From Solea solea (Eukaryota; Chordata; Actinopteri; Pleuronectiformes; Soleidae): a stretch of DNA of 64,000 nt. A program made the position numbers and the translations under genes. The stretch's first letter is position 1; every line of letters starts with the position of its first letter. Shown here one piece after another: positions 24,601 to 35,806 of this stretch. The stretch spans positions 6,757,001-6,821,000 of the forward strand of contig NC_081150.1 in assembly GCF_958295425.1 (NCBI RefSeq), written 5' to 3'. Below the pieces are notes generated by a model. The model was given only the letters and a program-made list of their open reading frames with translations, did no database searches and was not told where the DNA came from.

Positions 24601-25583
24601 GTTGTTCTATCTGATAGGAGATTGTCAACTATGACTATGTGGGTACTGAACTGTCAAGTTTACCACCCTTTAAATAATCAGTGGACAAGCTTTAATTGTG
24701 CTGAGTAATCAGACTGATTTGAAACTATAACCTGGTCTCTTTTGATATTCAGACTCATGACTCTGATGCTCCCTGGAAGACCTACCTGGTGGTGCTGAAG
24801 GGAAATGTGGAGGACAAGAAGCCAAAATCTCCCACCAAAGGAAAGGCAGAAAAAGCAGGAGCAGGGGAGAAGAGGAGTGCAGAGAGAAAAAGTGCTGTTG
24901 CCACAGGTTCTGATGATGCTGCTGCTGCTGCTGCTGCTGCTGATGTTGAGGCTGTTGCTCATGCTGCCACTGGTGTTGCTGATATTGCAGGTCAAACTAA
25001 CAGTGACTCTATTGTGGTGCCCGTTGAGCCAGTCACACTCCCATCTGATTGGGCAAGTCATGGAACCATCGCTCTGGTCAGCCACGCTGCCCTCGGGAGT
25101 ATCACTGTAATCCATACTGACGCGTCGTCCGGAACACAGATCCAACCCATTATGACCACGGACACCACAGGAACCAATATCATTTCAATAGACGGGTCTG
25201 CTATCCCTGTCCCCTTCTCAATACCTGTGACTATGGCTCATCCCGTCCCTTTGTCCTCTGGGGCCTCCTCCTCTTTTTCTGTGCCCTCTGTTCTCTCAGT
25301 TCCTGTTTCTGATGGTACACTGTCATCAGTCTCAGTGATCCCGTCTGTTTCCACGTCATCTGTCCTTGAAACTGCTGTTTCACAAACAATTCTGGCTCCG
25401 AGCTCTGAGACCAAGATCACTTCTGAGATGGATATGTTACAGACTGATATTCAGACTGTCATTGTTGGTGAGGAGGCTTGTGGAAAAGAAGAACCAGCAG
25501 CTGTCGAAAGTGATGAGCAGCAAAGGACCGCAGTTAACTCTTCTGATGAACCCGAAAAGGCCTCAGATCAAGAGGCAGTGTAG
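21602..25583 (+). CDS. gzf1: GDNF-inducible zinc finger protein 1 (BTB + ten C2H2 fingers)
   Basis: A nuclear sequence-specific transcription regulator of the BTB/POZ zinc-finger family; mammalian GZF1 is reported as GDNF/RET-inducible and mainly a repressor. Coding exons: 21602-22563, 23201-23384, 23493-23662, 23868-23962, 24109-24276, 24419-24576 and 24753-25583, all in frame, for 855 residues. The start is the ATG in agtgATGG; the upstream in-frame GTG is not used. The BTB domain spans about residues 15-125 (core [10 protein letters not shown]). A Lys-rich linker and an acidic run (about 250-295) precede ten C2H2 fingers from residue 301 ([10 protein letters not shown]) to about 581, several joined by TGEKP/TGERP linkers. 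The finger order and linkers match human GZF1, which also has ten. The Ser/Thr/Val-rich tail of about 275 residues, with eight alanines coded by (GCT)8, is longer than the human tail. The napb neighbour, as in human 20p11.2, supports orthology. A short inverted-repeat element sits in the first coding intron. Confidence 0.93.
22724..22952. mobile_element. Inverted-repeat element in gzf1 intron
   Basis: The left end ttaaaggtccagtgtgta and the right end tggaccttttaa form an imperfect terminal inverted repeat, the same family as 3071-3520 and 63683-63918. It lies between the BTB-encoding exon and the first finger exons and has no coding capacity. Confidence 0.55.
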
Positions 25584-26907
25584 AGCAATCCTGTAAATAT
25601 TAAGAAGCGCCAATCACTTTCTTAAAGTGCGTGTAAAGCAAATACAGTGAAGAGATTCTCCTTTTCACACATTATATATTGGCTGAGAACAAAAAAACCT
25701 GACAACTGCAGCAACCACTGATGGAGAAAGGGGGAGACAGAGAGCAGGACTGTAGCTAAACCAGCTCTGTGTTGAATATCTTCTGTACAAACAGTGACAT
25801 TCACCTGTCAGTGTTGCTGAATGTTACACAGTTTGAAACCTCATTTTGAAACATTTGGCCACATTTTGTATTTGTATCGCTTTACACACACTTTAATGTT
25901 GTATGTAATGTATATACTTGGAATTAGTGGCGTGTGACAGTGTCTTCTCACTATGCTGTGTTTCATTAACAGCCACTTAGATGTGATGTTACCTGTATTT
26001 CACACTGTGGTAGAATATCACCGTTTTCATGAAGAACCCGCTGAGCTTTAGCAACATGTTAAGATATGTAACTATGGTATTATGTGTACTTAACAAATGG
26101 AACAATACATATTGGTTTAAAGTAATTCTGTTGATTTATTTGGGTCTGAATGTAAATAAGTTTCTGTGTCGAAACAAATGCCGTGTTTTCATAATAATAA
26201 TCAACTACTCCACAAAAAAGTGGGAGGATTCAAAAGGCAGTGTCTGAAAACACATGTTCTGAAGAACAACGTTCATCCAAAGTAAATGTAATAAAGCTGT
26301 TCAAATGAGAAGGTTTGTTTTATTTGTCAAAACAATATTGTTAGTTTGGGTGCTTAGAAAAGTGCAAAGTTACCTAATGATGAGAGTTTGGGAAATGTAC
26401 ACTGAACCATGTGAACAAATGAATGAATGTTGTGGCATGCAGTTATGTCAGAACAAGGTCACAGAAGACCGATCTATTTCAAAGTCATCATCACCACAAG
26501 CTTCACCGCTCTAACTAGGAAGTATGGCATCACATGAACCAGTAAATAAAATGATAAAAGCCTTTTTGGCTGTATTTGTACAGCAGATAAGTATTGGGTT
26601 TAATGAAGGTCTCAGACCTCATGTAAAACCAGTGTAGAAAATGCTTTTCAATAATATTTTTATGTATTTCACATCTTTTGTGTGTGTGACTTTATCAGTT
26701 AGGTACAAGCCGTTCCTGAGTGTTTCAGGGTCAGAGAAGGAAAGCTGTTCAGTGATGACCTTAAAAACTCATTTTAGCATTGTTGGGAAATAAATTAGTT
26801 ACATAGCGCAGTTCAGCAACAGGGTTAGACTCCACAGAAACAACTCTAATATCACAATTCTATTACATGCATAAGGTCAAAGGCAGGGCAGTGTGGGATA
26901 TAATACC
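25584..26907 (+). other. gzf1: gzf1 3' untranslated region and downstream
   Basis: AT-rich sequence after the gzf1 stop with no supported open frame. Candidate polyadenylation signals AATAAA occur at 26290-26295 and 26545-26550, and another at about 26790. Which is used cannot be told, but all lie just short of the napb polyadenylation signal on the opposite strand. Confidence 0.6.
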
Positions 26908-28018
26908 TTTATTATTGTCCATTCGCACAAGCATACACTTCATATCCAATATTCAATGCCATTCCATCTGGAAGAAGCCGGGTACGCGGGGCAACTGACC
27001 CTTTTGTAAAAACTTTGGTCTGTCTCACTAGCGAATGTAACGCAATAACATCCTATACACAATGACATGCTTAGCGAAAGGCCAGCTGAAAGTATAACCC
27101 TTCACTGAGTAGTTCACAACACGGCACAGCACGAGATGACGAGTGACTAATGACTGCACAACAATCCCAAGATTGCTGCACTGGGAAGGAAATGAGGAGG
27201 AAGGATTTTCATGTCAGTGCTTTTCATTCAGAAGAACAGTTCACAAAGGCAAACTATAAAGTTCTGCTTTACAAAGTCAAACATTCAAAGTATTATTACA
27301 TCAACAGATACTTAAGTGATCATAAATCAACCTAAAAGTAATAAATCCATGAATATGTATAGAAAAAAAGACCCAACAGGATGTGATTAGGTACAAATGA
27401 GTAACAGTCTACATTTGGTGCACGTCATTGCCCTTCATCAGGATGACTCTCCTGAAACCAGAACCTTTTTAATGGTAATGAGTTCAGAGAACAATCACTT
27501 TACTATTTTAACACAATTCAAATTAAGATAATAGTAGTTTCTTCAAAACCCATACAATGATGATCTTATGTACAACAAACGTTTAAATAATTTCAATATA
27601 ATAAACTAGATTACAAAAAAACAAACCGCCTTTGACTAGGGAGGAAACGGTAATTGTACAAAACATGCAGTGCTTGTCGTCCATACTAGTGTTAGTTTCA
27701 ATATACATACCGCTCTACAATACACCGCTCTGAAATCCACCGGCAGAGACTTCAGCAGAGAAAGGTATGCAGCAATCCTCTAGACAGAGGTGAGGGCGAG
27801 AAGATATACATTCTGACTAGATTCAGATATGCTCATAAGGAAAGCGAGATAGTGCTCTGAAAGCACAGCAGTGAGCAGTGGTATAATTCAAAATCATCGG
27901 CAGATGCTCCTGTCCTGATGCTATACACAGTGAGATTGTGTGTGTTTGTTTGTTTGTTAGTAAAAAGCATGCGTGATGGATTTGTCCCTCCATGCTGCGT
28001 TTCTGCCTGCACCTTCAA
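26908..28018 (-). other. napb: napb 3' untranslated region
   Basis: TTTATT at 26908-26913 reads AATAAA on the minus strand and is the most plausible napb polyadenylation signal, giving a 3' UTR of about 1.1 kb. The sequence between it and the stop is AT-rich and has no recognised coding or repeat content. Confidence 0.5.
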
Positions 28019-31000
28019 TCATTTCAAATCCCCTTCATCTCCCTGGATGGTCTTTTTGATGCGCAGCAGGATGGTCGTGTGCCACTGATCCAGACGTGAG
28101 ATTGAGTCAAACTCCTTTACCTGCAGACAGAAAAGGACAGAGGAATGAGAGGTGCTTTTGTTCACAAATTAGGATTACCATCAGAAGCTCATTGCTGTAT
28201 GATTTGTTACATTCACTGCAAAATACAATAAAAACAAGTTCTTGGACTTGTTTTTATTGTATTAACATCATTATAAATTCACAGGCTTTTATTCTGATAA
28301 TTCTGATAATTCACAATATAATTCATAATTCATAACTACACAAACCACAATGATTAACTTTTAATGACTTCTTTGTTATCCAGAGCAAAAAAATTAAGAA
28401 AATAGTCACATTTAACAAGCTTAAACAATCGGAAATTATGTTTTAATCATGAAAAAAGCTTCAAACCGATTAATTGATTATCAAAATAGTTGTCGATTAA
28501 TTTAGTAATCGATTACTAAATTAATTTAGTAATCGATTCATCGATTAATTGTTTCAGCTCTAAAACTTCTATATTTTCAATGAAGACTCTTTCTCTCTGA
28601 CTTTGAGTTAACTTTGAAACACAATCTCAGGAGTTCAGCTCGTTCTGTGCTAGTTTCACATAAACATGTAGCCTGAGGACACTGACAACATTGTTCAGAT
28701 CCACTCTTCAACTTTCCTAAATACACAAGGGATCCAGCAAAACTACAACAGCTACAGCAGTGAGATTTCGAGTTTGACAAGTTTTAGTGTGTACAAGACT
28801 TACTGCCTCTGTAAAAGCTTCACTGTTCTGTTCCTCATGTGCCTCAAGAAGTCTCTGTTAAGACAGAAAAAAAGTGGGTTATTCACAAAACTGTACAGAT
28901 TAAAGGGGAAAATGTGAGCCAACAGGTGCCTATGTGTTTTCTTGACATCGAGCTACCTTCAACAACTTGCATTCTCTGGAGTCTGAAAATGCCGGGAACA
29001 TCTCCTCGTACTTTTCAACTGCAATCTGTGGAGACACGGTGTGTTAAAATGTCTGCCACGATTCCCCGTCCCCATCCTGAGACTGAGGAATGAACTCACC
29101 TTCGCGTTGAGCTCGTCGACAATGAAATGACAGAGCGAGGCTTTGAAGAAATACTCTTTGGCGCTGTATTTCAGCAGCGGGTTGTCCATTGTGTTAGCTC
29201 CAACCTGGATACATTCAAATCAAACCAAATGAAATAGAGAAGTCAGCATTACCGAGTCAGTCAAGTCAGGAAGCATAGCTCACAAATCCAACAAAAACCC
29301 ACCTGCTCGTAGATCTCAATGGACTTCTGGTACTGCTCCAGCTGAGCACAATAAGCCCCGACCTTCAGCAGACACTTGTTGGCAGAACTACAACAACACA
29401 TTTAATATCAGACAAACTGTAAAAGCCGTATTCACTGAGTACATGAGATGTGATGATCATTTTTTCCTAGAGGTTTATTTTATTTTTTTTTTACATTTAG
29501 CTCAACAGAAGGTTAGATAAAAGTAAAACTGAATTTAGACAGGGTCCAAGGAAATGACAAATGACAATGAAATCAGCCTCTATATAAACTATTGCTGATA
29601 TAAAATAACAGGAAATATTAATAGTATTTTTATACATCAGTCAAGAAATTCCAGCATTTAAAACAGGGCTTGTATTACACTATGTATTACTCACTCCTTT
29701 TTCCCTTGTTTGTCAAAAAAAGTGCTGTACTATTTTCAGCCTCAGCTAATAAGCTAATGTGAATGAACATGCTATAGAAAGACTTCAGCTTAAATTGTTA
29801 CAGATCTGTTATTCATGTGTGATTGGTCATGACAGCCTTGCTTTTCTCTCTTATTTGTCAAGATGTTACAAAAGACTATCGTGTACATAAATACACAGGT
29901 TGGCAGAAAAAAGTTACGTCATTCATCCCGTGTGTAACTTTCTGAAAATCAAATAGCATAAAAGTAATACAAATAAATAAAATAATGAAGCACACTTTAA
30001 AAAATATAGTTGGCAGGAAAATAAGATCACCAATGATTGTGGGTGATTAATGTCTCAGTGAAAACTTACTGGTGGTTCAGTATCCTTCAATAATTAAGGT
30101 ACCAGTCCATTCTATACTGTGAGCTGTATGCGTACACCTTACTTAGAATCTGAATTTTGGTTTTCATTTCTTTTTTTTATTATATGGATAATCTTTATTC
30201 TGGTAAAAAAAAGTTGGGACAGTACCTGTTTGATTCTTCTCCTTTGTAGTAGTCTGCTGCTTGTTCATAATGTGCAATCGCCTAGACAAAGAAACCAGCA
30301 AACTCTGTCATCTTAAGTGTTTTTCAAAACAAATAGTCCTTATAATGGTCATACAAATAATTATTAATCAAAATGATCTGACAGTGTAACCGACATTACC
30401 TTTTCGATATCCACCATATCAGATTCATAGATCTCTGCGATACTGATGTGGTGTTTAGCTGCGATGGTGAATCTTCCCTGGGGGAAGAGGGAGAGGAGAG
30501 GAGTCATTACTAATCTGGTCTATTCACAGACACCTGTCAAGTAAGTCCATGACCGGACTTTGTGTCAGTGCAGAGAAATGGTGTTGTAACTCCTGACTTC
30601 ATAAAAGGGTATTAGCTTTTGAAATAATTTTCATTTAAAAAAGACTAACAAGTAACCAGACAGACTACTGTAAAATATGAAAACATGATGCTACCAATAT
30701 ATTGAAACTGAAATGAAATAAAACGTGGAGGGAAAGGCAGAGTTTCACTTATCAAGATGATGTGTTATCCAGTTTGGTTAAGGTAAAAAGACAAGAACCC
30801 AGATGGAGTTTTTCTATGTACTAAGATCTTACCATGTCTGTATAAATATCGATGGCAGCATTTAAACACTTGATTGCCTCTTTTGGCAGCATAAAGAGAA
30901 GAGGGAACAGTTAGACATCAGTTAGAAAGGGTTAGCTGTGTCAGAACGTTGAACAGAATCTTATTAAGGATTAAGTAATTAGATGCAAATAGTGTTTTGT

Positions 31001-33244
31001 CAACAAACCAAAACACCTCAGCCAGCTACCCTTTCAATAGTTAAAAGGGAAAAAATACAATATCATAGCCAGAGTGTTAAACTGCCCTGGTTTCCATTCA
31101 ACAATCTCAGATTTAGCCAGGGGATAGAATGTGTTTTGGTAATCAAGGAAAGTACTCAATCTAATAATAATAATAATATGACTCCTCTCAGGAGAACAAA
31201 TTAATTTCCTGCCAGAGGAACATGTCTTGCTGGTACGGTTTCAGGTTCTCACTGCCGGGTGTTTTTCCAAAACAGTATTCATGTTAACACTCTAAATGAG
31301 TCAGGAATAGTTCATATAAATATTCAGGTTTACAACAAATACTGTTATACTTGTATTGTGTTTAAATGAATAACTTGTGTCCAAATGAATAATTAGTTCT
31401 GTATAACAGTTAGAATTACAGCAGAGTTTAAAATGAGATAAATGGGGTAAGTGAGTGAAGTTGGGCTTGAACAAAGGCAGTAATCTCTTACCATTTGGGT
31501 CAGATTTCTTGTAAGCATTGCCTGCATCAATGAAACTGGTGGCACTGTCATGTTTGTTCTGCAGCTGCATATGGAGACGTGCAGCCTTGCAAAAAGCACT
31601 TCCAGCAGCTACAGATGAAGGAAAAAGAAATTTTCAAGCACACATGCTTACACTTAGCTTACACTTACATTTTGGTGCACGTTTAAAAAGTGTGGCTCTT
31701 TTACAAATGAAGTACAATGCGATTACAGATCCAAAAAGCAGCACATAATCCTACAGCATCTCCTGTGCAGTTAAAATAATAAGATGTATATCAAGAAAAC
31801 AGCGAATCGCACCACTCCAGTTTTTTGCCATCTTGAACATGTTGGCTGCTCTGCAGTACATCTCACATGCCTCTTCCACTTTTTGATGTCCTCTAGAAAC
31901 CAAAGAAAAAATGAAAACAGTTAACAGAAGTGTTTGATATCCAATGAATTACAACTAACGGCACTATAGGGTGATGAACTCTACAGTTTCCCAAGCTTTT
32001 TGATTGCTCAGGTTGTTCCATTGCTCCAACCGATGGGACTTTATCCTTGATACAGGCATATTTCTCCCACTATTCAGGCAATGTAGATCGCCATCCCTCC
32101 ATGACAAGAAGTGGACCCTCTAAACTCCAAACTATCACTGCTTGGTCAGCAAAAAATTGCCAGAATAAACCCTGCCAAGATGTAATATACACAAGAAATG
32201 TCACATATTTACAGCTGAGGGTCACCTCACTTCTTTACTTAAAAAGAGTCAAACAAAACAGTAACTGGATTTTTTTGTAATTTAAACATGTGCAAACAAA
32301 GCTTGTTCTGCTCTGGATCAGAATACACAATCTTTACAATGACAATCATTTTTAATGTAAGAATAAGGAAGCTCGAAAATAGTATTTTTATATCATTAGT
32401 CGGTATCACCAGTCAGATAAGCCAAACTCTTGTAATTGAGTTTTGTATTTGGTATTGTTGCCTCTTTTCAAATTATTTTTGTTGCATTTTATACCTAACG
32501 AGTGCCACTGTTATTAATACATTGTGTACACTGTTCATGCTCCTTATTGTGTGATGATGATAGTATAACACATATTAAAGTCTGAAAAACATGTGGGTGG
32601 GATTGTCAAAACTCTTAAGCATGATTCATATCTGTCATCATAGCAAATCTCTATAATAACATAGCTGTCATCACCTCAGTATATTCTTCTGAGTGCATGT
32701 GCTTGAGTTCATGACTCAAAATATTAGGAACAAACACACACAATAGTCTTAAAACGTAGATTATATTATGAATTAAATTCCTGAGAATTAGATAACATTA
32801 GAGATAAAACTGCCTGTTCAGCCAAGACAACTTAAAATATCAAACTGTACATTTACAGGTTGTTTTTATTGTTCCATGAATTATGCCATTCTAAGTAAAT
32901 ACAACGGTGAGTTTCTGCGTAGCCTCCGAGCTAGCCTTCTTATCTGCTGGCACGTTAAGAACCTTGGATGACTGCTTAGCAGAATTCGTTTTTAATTAAT
33001 GACATGTGACTTGTGTCGTCTTCCACGAGTTTATTATTCGACCGTGACGTATTTCCAGGTCTCTTATAATAAAAGGAGCTAAATGTATGTTTGTCTGTGT
33101 GTAGCTAGCCGTCTGTTCCCTGGTGCAGTGCTGTCTGTCTTACCCTCCAAACATTCCTCCCAAAAAAGAGCCGGAGGACTTGACTTTTTTGTCAGCGTCG
33201 GCCATTAGCTGAATAGCTTCCTTCTCTTTCCCGGAGGTGTCCAT
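28019..33244 (-). CDS. napb: Beta-soluble NSF attachment protein (beta-SNAP)
   Basis: Cytosolic SNARE-disassembly adaptor: it binds cis-SNARE complexes and recruits and activates the NSF ATPase after membrane fusion; the beta isoform is mainly neural. Eleven exons: 33144-33244, 31813-31892, 31492-31608, 30833-30879, 30400-30477, 30226-30281, 29303-29387, 29100-29204, 28957-29025, 28804-28854 and 28019-28120. All phases match, giving 296 residues against 295-298 in mammals. It starts [20 protein letters not shown] and keeps the membrane-facing SFLGGMFGG loop. Segments such as [15 protein letters not shown] and IVDELNAK favour NAPB over NAPA. The penultimate Leu needed for NSF activation in alpha-SNAP is kept (GDLK end). 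Two oddities: one extra residue at the exon 1-2 junction (GGGHQKVEE), and [13 protein letters not shown] where mammals have DQWLTTMLLRIKK. Teleosts often have two napb copies; which one this is cannot be decided here. Confidence 0.95.
28470..28560. repeat. Palindrome-rich hAT-type terminal relic in napb intron 10
   Basis: Repeated gattaatttagtaatcgatt units in both orientations run into 'cgattaattgtttcagctctaa'. The latter resembles the end of hAT relics whose terminus reads cagggctgcaacgattaatcg. Only one end region was recognised. Confidence 0.35.
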
Positions 33245-33387
33245 TTGTTTTGCTGTGTTTGCACAAAATGTAAAATAAAACAGTAAATACCCGCCGAGGA
33301 TTCAGCTGTGTACAGTAAGGATTACAGTCGATAGCTTTATTTCGCGTGGGCGTGCACTAGCCAGTAGCTTAGGCGAGCCCCGTGGAA

Positions 33388-33459
33388 TCATGGGAGTTAA
33401 AGTACCGTGCGCCATAAACACAGTCGGCCTCGCGACTAAAGGAACTACAACTCCCGATG
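33388..33459. promoter_or_regulatory. napb: napb promoter with two ZNF143-like motifs
   Basis: About 145-215 bases upstream of the napb ATG lie aactacaactcccgatg (33443-33459, plus strand) and atcatgggagttaaagt (33388-33404, reading actttaactcccatgat on the minus strand). Both resemble the ACTACAACTCCCA SBS motif bound by ZNF143 at many vertebrate housekeeping promoters. They face in opposite directions. There is no TATA box and the surrounding DNA is CpG-richer than its flanks. Confidence 0.5.
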
Positions 33460-34590
33460 AAACGTTAAGCAAATTATTTAGTCCGTGTTACGTAATATCT
33501 GGTGTCAAGTCGCGAAAATATATTTTAACTTGACATTAAAGTGGACACGCTGTGAACTTTCTCTTGACTATAAAGACAAAATAGAATATTTTATCGCCCA
33601 AAAAATGATAAAGAAGCAACATTGTCGGTGTATGTCATTTTGTTTCTGAACATTAGAGGGCGTCACAATAACACAGCTAATTCACCATCCGTTTGCAGCA
33701 GGGTAGAACTCATCTTCAAACTTTAATTTTATAAGAAGCAGTTTCTGCGGAAAAAATGTCAACTTTTTACGTATTCATACGTTGTACTTACACTTACCCT
33801 CATGTTTTAAACGACCTATCATGGTGCTGACAATGTAGAGAGCTGACAATGCATGAAAAACACAGGTGACACTTATAAAGATAATGAACCAGTAACTAAC
33901 ATACAGTCCAGCAGCCATTTTTTTCAAGTATTCAAACAAGCGCCACATTTGTCTGCTACAAAGTTGACATGATGTTACATGCTATTGTCTTATAAAGATG
34001 AAATTTGAATGTAGTAGAACTGCTTGTATGAGCTGCTCTTGGGTGCATTCAATACATGATTTGACATGTTTATTTGCCATTTGTGCACAGTCTGCACACA
34101 GGAATTCTTGTAACAGTAATTCAATGAACAGTGTATGTGGTTAGTGGTTACTTTAACACACAGAACTCTCGCAAAAAAAGAATTTACTTGTTGCATAACT
34201 CATCAACATGACACATCAATGCTGGAATGAAAATGACCTCACCTGAGATTCAACAGGTACAATAATCCTCATGCCTTCTAAATGTAGACATGTGATGTCA
34301 ACATAATTTGCAGCAGCCATTGTTCTAACTTAAATTGTTAAAACTTCATTGAGACAGCTGCATTTTAAGACTGTCATGGTCCTGATAACATCTTCATGTT
34401 TCAGAACCAACAACAGCTACATGTGGGTGTATTATTTGATGAAACATAAACAATTATTAGCTGGGTTGGGCGGTGTTGTTATCTGAATGGAATGTTTTGA
34501 GGAACCACACTTTGAACTTTAGAAAAATAAAGTATAATAATATCAAGTGGAATAAAATGCCAGAGAAGATAAATAAATGTGTCTATTGAT
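33460..34590. other. Intergenic DNA between napb and gpcpd1
   Basis: AT-rich DNA between the napb promoter and the probable end of gpcpd1 transcription. No exon, tRNA or recognisable mobile element was found. Confidence 0.5.
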
Positions 34591-35806
34591 TTTATTTGCA
34601 TCAACATTTCCACGCTCATGTCCTCAAGTGGGGAATCAAGTATTTTGTTTCATTCATACAGATATATACAGACCTTACATGGCATAATCATTGCAGTGTG
34701 CAAGTCAGTTTTGGGTATTTTGCTGTGTTCAAAGTGCACAGTTAACAGGTTCTGCTAGAACACACAGGATTTAATAGCAAAAAGCCACAAACTCAAGAGG
34801 GCGTGCAAGAAGTGTACACTGGCCCTGAGGTAACACAAACATGACAGACTCTCTCTATAGCTATTGTTTGCCTTTGTTCTGTTTATCTGTAGACTGTACA
34901 ACATGGTGGATTCACACACTCACATTTATCCCTATATCCTAAACACTTTAATATTCAAATTATTTTAAGTTTAATTTTCACAAAAAAAAATATCTCATGC
35001 AATAAAAGGCATTTGTGTTGAGAAGTGACAAGCAATCCATAAGAAGTTGTGGAAGTTGTTTTGTACAGAAATCATTGTATTCTTTTTAAGGCCATTGTAT
35101 GTGTGCACTGTTAAAAGAAAACATGTCTTCTTTTCCACATATAAAATAGATAAAATAATTACAGGATGCGGTGAATCTTGTACGCCTGTAGAATGTTGTT
35201 AACAATGTTAACAGCTATTTCACCCAAAGAGTCAATAAGTAGGAGTTTAAATGTGTGGAAAGGAGGAGTTTTTGACAGTCCATCTGTGCTCTTCCAAGTG
35301 CTACAGTTTACACACTAATGCATGTCCTGTGTGTAGCATACAAACTTCACCCAGCAATGAATGTGCTATTACTGATTTTTCAAAAACAACATTTCAGGCA
35401 ATGGCTACATGCACAGAAAAGATAAACCAGCAAAAACAGAAAAACAGCATAATGAAATGTCACCATAAACCAAATGACAATTTACTATGTTGTTAAAAAA
35501 AATGACACCCACAAAAAATCATAAGCATTAACTTTTTTAGCACTTTGACTATACAGAGATGAAAAATAATGGCTGATTAAATATCCACAATTCAAGTCCA
35601 CTCGGAGACCTGGGAGTTCTGATATAATCCATAAACACAGAATAGGCATGACCGCTAGAATGCTTTGGCAAAACATTCAACTACAGTGCTTAAACAGAAA
35701 ATATAAATAAGTGTATTTACTCTTGTGATACATAAAATATTGATGATCTGATCTCATCTGTTATTTTTTACATTAGCCATCTTGAGTTTAGGTAGTTTCG
35801 GAGTGA
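34591..35806 (-). other. gpcpd1: Probable gpcpd1 3' untranslated region
   Basis: TTTATT at 34591-34596 (AATAAA on the minus strand) is a plausible polyadenylation signal, with a variant ATTAAA (minus strand) at 34947-34952. A 3' UTR of about 0.9-1.2 kb is implied. The choice of site is inference. Confidence 0.4.

Noticed and set aside
24678..25145. 155-residue minus-strand open frame with a serine run
   Set aside because: It is the antisense shadow of the gzf1 last exon; the Ser run is the reverse reading of the GCT alanine repeat.
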